Part shown: positions 57,717 to 64,000 of the stretch, piece by piece
How positions within the stretch are numbered: position 1 is the stretch's first letter
Layout of the letters: each line of letters begins with the position of its first letter
NCBI RefSeq assembly: GCF_030824435.1
Contig: NZ_JAVBXS010000016.1
Span: 1-64,000, forward strand
Direction of reading: 5' to 3'
Source: Rheinheimera sp.
GTDB taxonomy: Bacteria; Pseudomonadota; Gammaproteobacteria; Enterobacterales; Alteromonadaceae
DNA: 64,000 bases
Translations under genes and position numbers: made by a program
Notes under the pieces: generated by a model
Database searches by the model: none
What the model saw: the letters and a program-made list of their open reading frames with translations, nothing else
Told to the model about the DNA's origin: nothing

Positions 57717-59642
57717 TTATTTTGCCAGGCTTAACAACAAACTGTTTAAGCGGCTGACAAAACCAGCCGGGTTTTTCAGGCTGCCACGTTCTGCCAATAA
57801 GGCTTGATCAAGCAACACTTCGGCCCACTGTTTAAAGCGGCTTTCGTCTTGTTCATCGGCAATATGTTTCACCAGCTGATGTTCAGGGTTCAGTTCAAAA
57901 ATAGGTTTCACTTCAGGCACTTTCTGGCCAACAGACTCCATCAGTTTGATCATCTGAGTGCTCATATCAAACTCGTCTGTCACCACACAAGCCGGGCTGT
58001 CAGTTAAACGGTGGCTGACTTTGACATCTTTCACCTGCTCCGCCAAAGCGGCTTTAAACCGAACAGCTACCGAGGCAAACTGCTGTTCAGCTTCAGCCTG
58101 GGCTTTTTTGGTTTCTTCATCATCCAATTTGGATAAATCCAGACCACCTTTGGCAACAGAACGCAGTTTTTTACCATCAAATTCAGTCAGATGCTGCATC
58201 AGCCATTCGTCAATACGCTCTGACAATAACAGCACTTCAATGCCTTTTTTACGCAACACTTCCAGGTGCGGACTGTGTTTAGCCGCTTCATAACTATCGG
58301 CCACCAGGAAATAAATCTCGTCCTGACCTTCTTTCATCCGGCTGATATAAGCTTCGAGCCCGACTTTTTGTTCACTGCTGTCTTCATGGGTTGACGCAAA
58401 ACGCAGCAGTTTGGCAATGGTTTCTTTATTGGCAGCGTCTTCCGCCGGGCCTTCTTTGATCACCTGACCAAACTCATTCCAGAAGCTCTGGTATTCGCTT
58501 TGATCTTCGGCTTTGGCCATTTTTTCCAGCATTTTCAGCACACGCGAAGTGCAGCCTTTACGCAGGCTTTGCGTCACTTTGGTGTCTTGTAAAATTTCAC
58601 GCGATACGTTCAATGGCAGGTCGCTTGAATCCAGTACACCTTTGATAAAACGCAGGTAACTTGGCATAAACTGTTCAGCGTCGTCCATGATAAACACACG
58701 CTGCACATAGAGTTTCAGGCCATGACGGGCTTCACGGTTCCATAAATCAAAAGGCGCTTTTTTCGGCACATATAACAAACTGGTGTAGTTGCTGTTGCCT
58801 TCCACTTTGTTGTGGCTCCAGCTCAGCGGCTCTGTCCAGTCGTGCGAAATATGTTTATAAAATTCCTGATATTCGTTGTCTGACACTTCAGATTTGTCGC
58901 GCATCCAAAGGGCAGTGGCTTTGTTCACTGCTTTCCAATAGCCTTCGGTTGCCGGAATTTTTTCGCCGTCTTCGCCATCACGCTCTGGCGTGCCCTCTTC
59001 CCACATTTGCACCGGAATAGAAATATGGTCGGAGTATTTAGTAACAATACTTTCCACTTTCCAGCTGGTTAAAAATTCGGTTTCGCCTTCGCGTAAATGC
59101 AGAATAATGTCGGTACCACGGCTGTCTTTGACAATAGGGCTGATACTGTATTCGCCTTCACCTGCCGATTCCCATTCCACCGCGCTGTCTGCTGCTGCAC
59201 CTGCTTTGCGGGTACGGACTGTGACTTTGTCGGCGACAATAAAAGCCGAATAAAAACCAACACCAAACTGACCAATCAGCTGGGAATCTTTGCTGGCTTC
59301 GCCGGATAACTGCGAGAAAAATTCTTTAGTGCCAGATTTGGCAATAGTGCCTAAGTGACTGATCACTTCATCCCGCGTCATACCAATGCCGTTGTCGCTG
59401 ATGGTGATGGTTTTGGCGCTTTCATCCAGGCTGATACGAACCCGCAGTTCGCCGTCATTGTTATATAAGCTGCTGTCAGATAAAGCTAAAAAGCGTAATT
59501 TATCGGCGGCATCAGAGGCGTTGGACACCAGTTCACGCAGGAAAATTTCTTTATTTGAATACAACGAATGGATCATTAACTGCAGCAGTTGTTTTACTTC
59601 AGCCTGAAAGCCATGCGTTTGTTTTTGTGTTGTTTCAGTCAT
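57717..59642 (-). CDS. htpG: HtpG, Hsp90-family chaperone
   Basis: Cytoplasmic ATP-dependent chaperone of the Hsp90 family. The 641 residues show the GHKL ATP-binding pocket ([49 protein letters not shown]), the middle domain with [21 protein letters not shown] and NVSREILQ, and a C-terminal dimerisation domain. Length is close to E. coli (624). A near-perfect sigma-32 promoter is seen at 59779-59805, so it should be heat-induced. Confidence 0.97.
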   Translation of the reverse strand: MTETTQKQTHGFQAEVKQLLQLMIHSLYSNKEIFLRELVSNASDAADKLRFLALSDSSLYNNDGELRVRISLDESAKTITISDNGIGMTRDEVISHLGTIAKSGTKEFFSQLSGEASKDSQLIGQFGVGFYSAFIVADKVTVRTRKAGAAADSAVEWESAGEGEYSISPIVKDSRGTDIILHLREGETEFLTSWKVESIVTKYSDHISIPVQMWEEGTPERDGEDGEKIPATEGYWKAVNKATALWMRDKSEVSDNEYQEFYKHISHDWTEPLSWSHNKVEGNSNYTSLLYVPKKAPFDLWNREARHGLKLYVQRVFIMDDAEQFMPSYLRFIKGVLDSSDLPLNVSREILQDTKVTQSLRKGCTSRVLKMLEKMAKAEDQSEYQSFWNEFGQVIKEGPAEDAANKETIAKLLRFASTHEDSSEQKVGLEAYISRMKEGQDEIYFLVADSYEAAKHSPHLEVLRKKGIEVLLLSERIDEWLMQHLTEFDGKKLRSVAKGGLDLSKLDDEETKKAQAEAEQQFASVAVRFKAALAEQVKDVKVSHRLTDSPACVVTDEFDMSTQMIKLMESVGQKVPEVKPIFELNPEHQLVKHIADEQDESRFKQWAEVLLDQALLAERGSLKNPAGFVSRLNSLLLSLAK

Positions 59643-59778
59643 GTACCGCTCCTGTTTAACATTGTTGTGCCAAAGTGCACGACAAAATCCGGATCATCAG
59701 AATTAAAAAGCAAAGATATAAAACCGCTGTTGCTGATTGTTGTCATTCAACAGCTAAAGGTTTTGGGCTGACTGCTAT

Positions 59779-59805
59779 ATGGGGGAGCGATAAAAAAGTT
59801 TCAAG
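59779..59805 (-). promoter_or_regulatory. Sigma-32 promoter of htpG
   Basis: On the minus strand CTTGAAA (59805-59799), 14 bases, CCCCAT (59784-59779), followed by ATA: an essentially perfect sigma-32 consensus. Transcription would start near 59771, about 130 bases before the htpG ATG. Confidence 0.8.
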
Positions 59806-59899
59806 GGGAAACCCTGTTTTTAGCAGGGATAAAGCCATGGCCAGAAGCTATGGCTTAATATTATAAAATTAAAGATTCAACAACTGCTTAAACGTGTTT

Positions 59900-60502
59900 T
59901 CAGAAAGGTTTACGGCCACTAAAAGCGTAAGACAAAGTGCTGCCGTCAACATACTCTAACTCACCACCAACCGGCATACCCTGCGCCAGGCGCGACACCT
60001 GAATTTGATGTTTTTTACAAAGGTCCGCAATGTAAAAAGCAGTGGCATCGCCTTCAATAGTCGGGTTAGTCGCCAGAATGACTTCCTGCACCGAACCTGC
60101 TGCAAGCTGTTGTGCCAATAAATCCAGGCCAAGCTCCATCGGACCTATACCATCAAGCGGTGACAACTGGCCACGCAACACAAAATAACGGCCGGAAAAA
60201 AGGCCTGTCTGTTCAATGGCATATAAATCGGCGGCGCTGGCAACCACACAAAGTAGCGGACTTTGGCCGCGCACCGGGTGACGGCACAAATCACAAATGT
60301 CGCTTTCAGAAAAAGTACGGCACTGTGTGCAATGCCCTACTTTTTCCATGGCCTGACCCAGCACTTTGGCCAGCATCACCCCACCTTCGCGGTTACGTTC
60401 CAGCAGCTGATAAGCCATCCGCTGGGCCGATTTAGGCCCAACAGAAGGTAAAACCCGCAGCGCATCAATAAGTTGCTGCACCAAGGGTGTATGTTTTGCC
60501 AT
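59900..60502 (-). CDS. recR: RecR, recombination mediator
   Basis: RecR works with RecO (and RecF) to load RecA at gaps. The 200 residues have an N-terminal helix-hairpin-helix region ([19 protein letters not shown]), a Cys4 zinc motif ([16 protein letters not shown]), a Toprim domain ([17 protein letters not shown]) and a C-terminal Walker B-like part. Length is that of E. coli RecR. It follows ybaB, the conserved dnaX-ybaB-recR order. Confidence 0.96.
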   Translation of the reverse strand: MAKHTPLVQQLIDALRVLPSVGPKSAQRMAYQLLERNREGGVMLAKVLGQAMEKVGHCTQCRTFSESDICDLCRHPVRGQSPLLCVVASAADLYAIEQTGLFSGRYFVLRGQLSPLDGIGPMELGLDLLAQQLAAGSVQEVILATNPTIEGDATAFYIADLCKKHQIQVSRLAQGMPVGGELEYVDGSTLSYAFSGRKPF

Positions 60503-60534
60503 ACCGGAACGTCCTTCTGAAACAATAAACTGAA

Positions 60535-60861
60535 TTAAAACGGCATCTTAAAGCCTGGTGGTAATTGCATACCGCCGGCAACGCCAGCCATTTTTTCTTT
60601 GCTGGTTTCTTCGACACGGCGCACAGCGTCGTTAATAGCTGCCGCAATTAAGTCTTCCAGCATGTCTTTGTCATCCTGCATCAGGCTGTCGTCAATGCTG
60701 ACACGACGTACATTGTGATTGCCAAGCATAGTGACTTTGACCATACCGGCGCCGGCTTCACCCGTGACTTCCAGCTTGGCGATTTCGTCTTGTGCACGCT
60801 GCATTTTTTCCTGCATAGCCTGCGCCTGTTTCATGATGTTACCCATGCCACCTTTAAACAT
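60535..60861 (-). CDS. ybaB: YbaB/EbfC nucleoid-associated protein
   Basis: A 108-residue DNA-binding protein of the YbaB/EbfC family that coats DNA non-specifically and bends it. It has the family pattern [21 protein letters not shown] at the start, the long N-terminal helix, and [19 protein letters not shown] in the core. It lies between dnaX and recR, as nearly everywhere, 32 bases before recR. Confidence 0.95.
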   Translation of the reverse strand: MFKGGMGNIMKQAQAMQEKMQRAQDEIAKLEVTGEAGAGMVKVTMLGNHNVRRVSIDDSLMQDDKDMLEDLIAAAINDAVRRVEETSKEKMAGVAGGMQLPPGFKMPF

Positions 60862-61114
60862 AATTGTGCTCTCTTTTGTTGGTTCAGCCTGCTTGCTGCT
60901 GTTTTGTCTGTTTGCAGCTACCGCTAAGGCAGTGCAGTGGACTGCGGGGCAACCAGTGCCCAGCCGTTGTCATAGTGGCGACACGATAATCAGAATGCAC
61001 TGAAAATACAAGAGAGGCTGGGTTAAGCGTTGTGTTTTACGGCAATCTGCCGGCTTAGCCAAACAGAGCGCACTATGCAGCTGCAACCTCAAGCTACAGT
61101 CCCGGCCACAGCGC

Positions 61115-63715
61115 TTAACCAACTGTCAGCGTGTCAGGCAATAATTCAGCGCCAAACTGCTGCTGCATCGCCTGCACCAATGGATCTTGTGACAATACTG
61201 CGCTGACGTAGCGCCTGCGCGCTTCATCAATCCGCTGCTGAATAGCCAGCGGGCAATCTGGTACCACATCAACAAATTCAACAGTTAAGCTAAGTTCCAC
61301 ACCAAAAGACGCCGACAACACCTGCGCCAGCGTCTGGCGGTTTTTGTCGTTATCCAGATGGCGCTGACTGCTGCTGACTTTCAGCAACAGCTGGTGATCC
61401 TGTAGCTGCGGGCTGGCGTGCAGCAGGAATAACCGCATCAAACCACCGATAGCAAGCTGATCGATACGGGCCGCCCAGCTATCGACCTGACTGGCAAAAC
61501 GCACGGCAAAATTATGGGCGCCAATCACACCATCAAACTCCATCACCTGCCCAAGGGCTTCGGCCGATAATTCAGGTTGTTCAATGGCCTCAGCAGAAAA
61601 ATCAGTATTTTCTTCAATTACTTGCAAGCTATCTAACAAAGCATGACGGATAGGAGCAGCAGTGCCACCTGTCGCTGCGTCTGACGTTGGTTCTGTCGAT
61701 GCTGGCTCTTCTGCCGCCTGATATTGTTGCCAGGCCCAGTCACCACCAGCACTGTCTGCGACTGGATCAGGTTCGTCGTCTGAATCATCCTGATGAACCA
61801 CCGGAGCCAAAGCAGAATGTGACCTGATCTGAGCTTCTTCATCAGCACCTTCTTCTTCTAACGCAGCTTGGGTATGCCATTCATCCAGCGGCACATTTTG
61901 GCACTCTGCAGACGCTGTGCTAAGGCTTGCCATCAATAGCGGTGTTTCTATAACCTGTTGCGGCTCTTGTGAAAGTGCGGGCTGGCTCTGCACGGACGGC
62001 GCAGTTATTGTACCTTTTACCTCTGTGACACTTTGCCCTTCGCTGGCTGTCGCTGCTGCATGACTATGTTGCTGCTGAGCTAACGGCGCTGCTGTTCTGT
62101 GGTTTTGAACAGCTTGTGCTGGCGCCAGCTGGCGCTCAGACTTTTTTCCACCATCAGCTCCAGAGTCGGCTGCGGTAATTGTCGCGGCGCCAGTGGGCGG
62201 CAGCGCTGAAGACATACCACGGCGCGCCAGAATACTTGCTGTAACAGGGTCCACCGCCGGGCTGTTGCTGCTTGTATTTGTCGTTATTGTGCTTGTTGTG
62301 GCAGCCTGTGACGTTGCTGTATTGACCACAACATTGTGTGCAGCGGCATCAATCACCGCAGTGGCATGATGTTCTGATGCAGGTGCCAAAGTCTGAGCTG
62401 TTGCAGCTGAAAGTTGTGCAACTGCACCATGTATAGAGCCATCTTCGACCGCCTGCGCTGTGACATGGCCGGCAGAATCCGCCGTTAAAGGTGTTGCCGC
62501 TGGCGCAGCAACAACAGCATGTTGTGGTTTTAATTCGACAGCCACTGTTGTTGTCATGGCCGGAATACCTGCGGCACTGAGCGCTGCGGCTCTGCCACTT
62601 TGCTGTTGTTCCTGCGGTAATTCATGACCAGTCGCTGGCACAAAAGCAATAGCGCGTAATAACGCCATCTCAAGGCCAATACGTTGATCCGGCGCATAAG
62701 CTAAATCTTTTTTGCCACTGAGTAACAGCTGGTAATACAGCTGAATGCTTTCAGCTGAATGGGTTTTGGCAACTGCCCTGACAAAAGCAGATTCGGTCAG
62801 AGCCAGTTCGGCAGCATTCAGCTGGAACTGGCACAAAGCCGCCAGATGTAACAGCGCCAGCATATCGTCCAATACCGACTGATATTGGCTATGCTGCGCT
62901 ATCAGTTGCATCAGATGTTGTTGCATCATAGCCAGGTCGCGGTTCAGCACGTCCTGCAACAGCAGTTCTGCCCAGGATTGCTCCAGCAAACCCAGCATTT
63001 CCCGCACCGGCCCAAGTGCAATCTGACCATTGGTTTGGGCTATCGCCTGATCGGTTAAACTCAGCGAATCGCGCAAACTGCCTTTGGCAGCACGTGCCAG
63101 CAAAGCCAAAGCTTCATCTTCAGCCTGAATATGTTCTTGCCCCAGGATATAGGCCAAATGTTGTTTGATCTGGCTTTGGCTTAAGGCTTTTAAACTAAAT
63201 TGCAAACAACGCGATAACACCGTAATAGGCAATTTTTGTGGATCTGTGGTCGCCAGTAAAAACTTCACATGTGGTGGCGGTTCTTCCAGCGTTTTCAGCA
63301 GTGCATTAAAACTGTGTTTCGACAGCATATGCACTTCATCTATCAGATAAACCTTATAACGACCGCGGCTTGGCGCGTATTGCACATTGTCGAGTAAATC
63401 ACGGGTGTCTTCTACTTTGGTGCGGGACGCTGCGTCAATTTCCAGTAAATCAACAAAATAACCTTTGTCGATTTCAGTACATGCACTACAGACACCACAA
63501 GGCGTGGCAGTGACACCTTTTTCGCAGTTTAAACTTTTAGCAAAAATGCGGGCTATGGTGGTTTTACCAACACCGCGGGTACCGGTAAAAAGATAAGCAT
63601 GATGCAGGCGGTTTTGGTTTAGCGCGTTAATTAAGGCAGCTTTGACATGATCCTGCCCCACCAGCTGGGCAAAATTCTGCGGCCGCCATTTACGCGCTAA
63701 CACCTGATAACTCAT
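61115..63715 (-). CDS. dnaX: DnaX, DNA polymerase III tau (and gamma) subunit
   Basis: Clamp-loader ATPase subunit. The 866 residues carry Walker A GTRGVGKTTIARIFA, a zinc module (CEKGVTATPCGVCSAC), Walker B LIDEVHMLSK and sensor 1/SRC (VLSRCLQFSLKAL), then domain III, and a very long Ala/Thr/Gln-rich linker (about 370-700) before the C-terminal domains IV-V that bind DnaB and alpha. Length exceeds E. coli tau (643) mainly by the linker. A slippery AAAAAAG at 62141-62147 with internal SD-like GGAG upstream, a hairpin downstream and an immediate -1 stop predicts a gamma form of about 526 residues. Confidence 0.95.
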   Translation of the reverse strand: MSYQVLARKWRPQNFAQLVGQDHVKAALINALNQNRLHHAYLFTGTRGVGKTTIARIFAKSLNCEKGVTATPCGVCSACTEIDKGYFVDLLEIDAASRTKVEDTRDLLDNVQYAPSRGRYKVYLIDEVHMLSKHSFNALLKTLEEPPPHVKFLLATTDPQKLPITVLSRCLQFSLKALSQSQIKQHLAYILGQEHIQAEDEALALLARAAKGSLRDSLSLTDQAIAQTNGQIALGPVREMLGLLEQSWAELLLQDVLNRDLAMMQQHLMQLIAQHSQYQSVLDDMLALLHLAALCQFQLNAAELALTESAFVRAVAKTHSAESIQLYYQLLLSGKKDLAYAPDQRIGLEMALLRAIAFVPATGHELPQEQQQSGRAAALSAAGIPAMTTTVAVELKPQHAVVAAPAATPLTADSAGHVTAQAVEDGSIHGAVAQLSAATAQTLAPASEHHATAVIDAAAHNVVVNTATSQAATTSTITTNTSSNSPAVDPVTASILARRGMSSALPPTGAATITAADSGADGGKKSERQLAPAQAVQNHRTAAPLAQQQHSHAAATASEGQSVTEVKGTITAPSVQSQPALSQEPQQVIETPLLMASLSTASAECQNVPLDEWHTQAALEEEGADEEAQIRSHSALAPVVHQDDSDDEPDPVADSAGGDWAWQQYQAAEEPASTEPTSDAATGGTAAPIRHALLDSLQVIEENTDFSAEAIEQPELSAEALGQVMEFDGVIGAHNFAVRFASQVDSWAARIDQLAIGGLMRLFLLHASPQLQDHQLLLKVSSSQRHLDNDKNRQTLAQVLSASFGVELSLTVEFVDVVPDCPLAIQQRIDEARRRYVSAVLSQDPLVQAMQQQFGAELLPDTLTVG
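62122..62162 (-). promoter_or_regulatory. dnaX: Programmed -1 frameshift signal in dnaX
   Basis: On the minus strand, GGAG (62161-62158), ten bases, slippery A-AAA-AAG (62147-62141) in the correct phase, five bases, then a GCGCC-AGCT-GGCGC hairpin (62135-62122). After a -1 shift the next codons are GTC and TGA (62138-62136). Same parts and spacing as the E. coli dnaX signal. Confidence 0.75.
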
Positions 63716-63774
63716 CTGCCTTCCTTTATTGCCTGAATGACATTAAGGCGCATAAAGCGCCACGTCAAAACCGC

Positions 63775-64000
63775 TTAATGACCGGCAAAATCAATCAGGG
63801 CGTAAACCTTTAAATGTAATGCCGCCAGACGTTTGTCACCGCCAAGGTCGGGCAAATTCACGACAAAAGCCGCATCCGCCACTTCACCACCTAAACGGCG
63901 CACCAACTGTGTTGTGGCATCAATAGTACCACCAGTTGCCAATAAATCGTCAACTAACAATACTTTATCACCGGGAACTATAGCGTCGGTATGAATTTCC
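63775..64000 (-). CDS. apt: Adenine phosphoribosyltransferase, C-terminal part (cut by window edge)
   Basis: The C-terminal 75 or so residues of Apt, which salvages adenine to AMP using PRPP. The PRPP-binding loop is seen as [20 protein letters not shown], followed by [21 protein letters not shown], and the end LIDFAGH matches the family. The N-terminal part lies beyond 64000. It precedes dnaX on the minus strand, 59 bases apart, as in E. coli. Confidence 0.94.
   Translation of the reverse strand, partial: EIHTDAIVPGDKVLLVDDLLATGGTIDATTQLVRRLGGEVADAAFVVNLPDLGGDKRLAALHLKVYALIDFAGH

Noticed and set aside
59810-59870. Terminator between recR and htpG
   Set aside because: Two short stems exist (CCCTG/CAGGG and AAGCCAT/ATGGCTT) but neither has a proper T-run; the recR transcript may read into the htpG leader.

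Overview
The window is chromosomal DNA of a gammaproteobacterium. Its gene neighbourhoods match E. coli, Vibrio and Shewanella blocks: tol, ruvABC-yebC-aspS, yecE-cmoAB, purMN, cysS/ppiB-lpxH, purF-cvpA-dedD-folC-accD-truA-fimV-asd-pdxB-fabB-mnmC, motY/rnt/grxD/sodB, yeaG-yeaH-ycgB, and hemH-adk-htpG-recR-ybaB-dnaX-apt. A MotY-type sodium-motor protein beside rnt, a FadR-like site at fadE, MiaE and a FimV/HubP-like protein suggest a polar-flagellate Alteromonadales/Chromatiales-type bacterium such as Rheinheimera. The genus is inference from memory, not a search result. Nearly all DNA is coding and the gene products are mostly housekeeping. I see no prophage, insertion sequence, CRISPR array or defence island.

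Layout. 1-7.1 kb (minus strand): start of tolA, tolR, tolQ, a 0.7-kb gap that holds a candidate plus-strand small RNA, then ruvB, ruvA, ruvC, yebC and aspS. 7.2-10.9 kb: a 937-residue diguanylate cyclase with three periplasmic solute-binding domains, divergent from a DUF72 gene. 11-16.7 kb (plus): cmoA-cmoB, a LysR regulator with a coupled small gene, purM-purN and a DUF3108 exported protein. 16.8-20.8 kb: a glutamine amidotransferase, then fadE with a FadR-like operator next to its start, and a small ferredoxin. 20.9-21.4 kb: a four-tRNA operon (Pro, Arg, His, Pro) with a strong promoter. 21.6-27.2 kb: folD, cysS, ppiB-lpxH, miaE and a Yip1-family membrane protein. 27.3-40.4 kb (minus): the purF-to-fabB superblock. 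40.5-45.6 kb: mnmC, motY, rnt, grxD, sodB. 45.8-50.7 kb: the prkA-yeaH-spoVR stress operon. 50.8-52.8 kb: a GGDEF protein and a receiver-CheC protein. 52.9-55.4 kb: exported Tpx, a small heat-shock protein, a hydrolase and a MAPEG protein. 55.4-64 kb (minus): hemH, adk, htpG, recR, ybaB, dnaX and the end of apt.

The most useful signals lie outside the protein calls: (i) a promoter-to-terminator unit with no ORF between ruvB and tolQ, a candidate sRNA; (ii) a complete programmed -1 frameshift cassette in dnaX, predicted to make a gamma subunit; (iii) a sigma-32-type promoter and a ROSE-like thermometer hairpin ahead of the small heat-shock gene, and a near-perfect sigma-32 promoter ahead of htpG; (iv) FadR-like sites at fadE (repressor position) and fabB (activator position); (v) a six-copy heptanucleotide repeat after folD. 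All are predictions from the bases alone.
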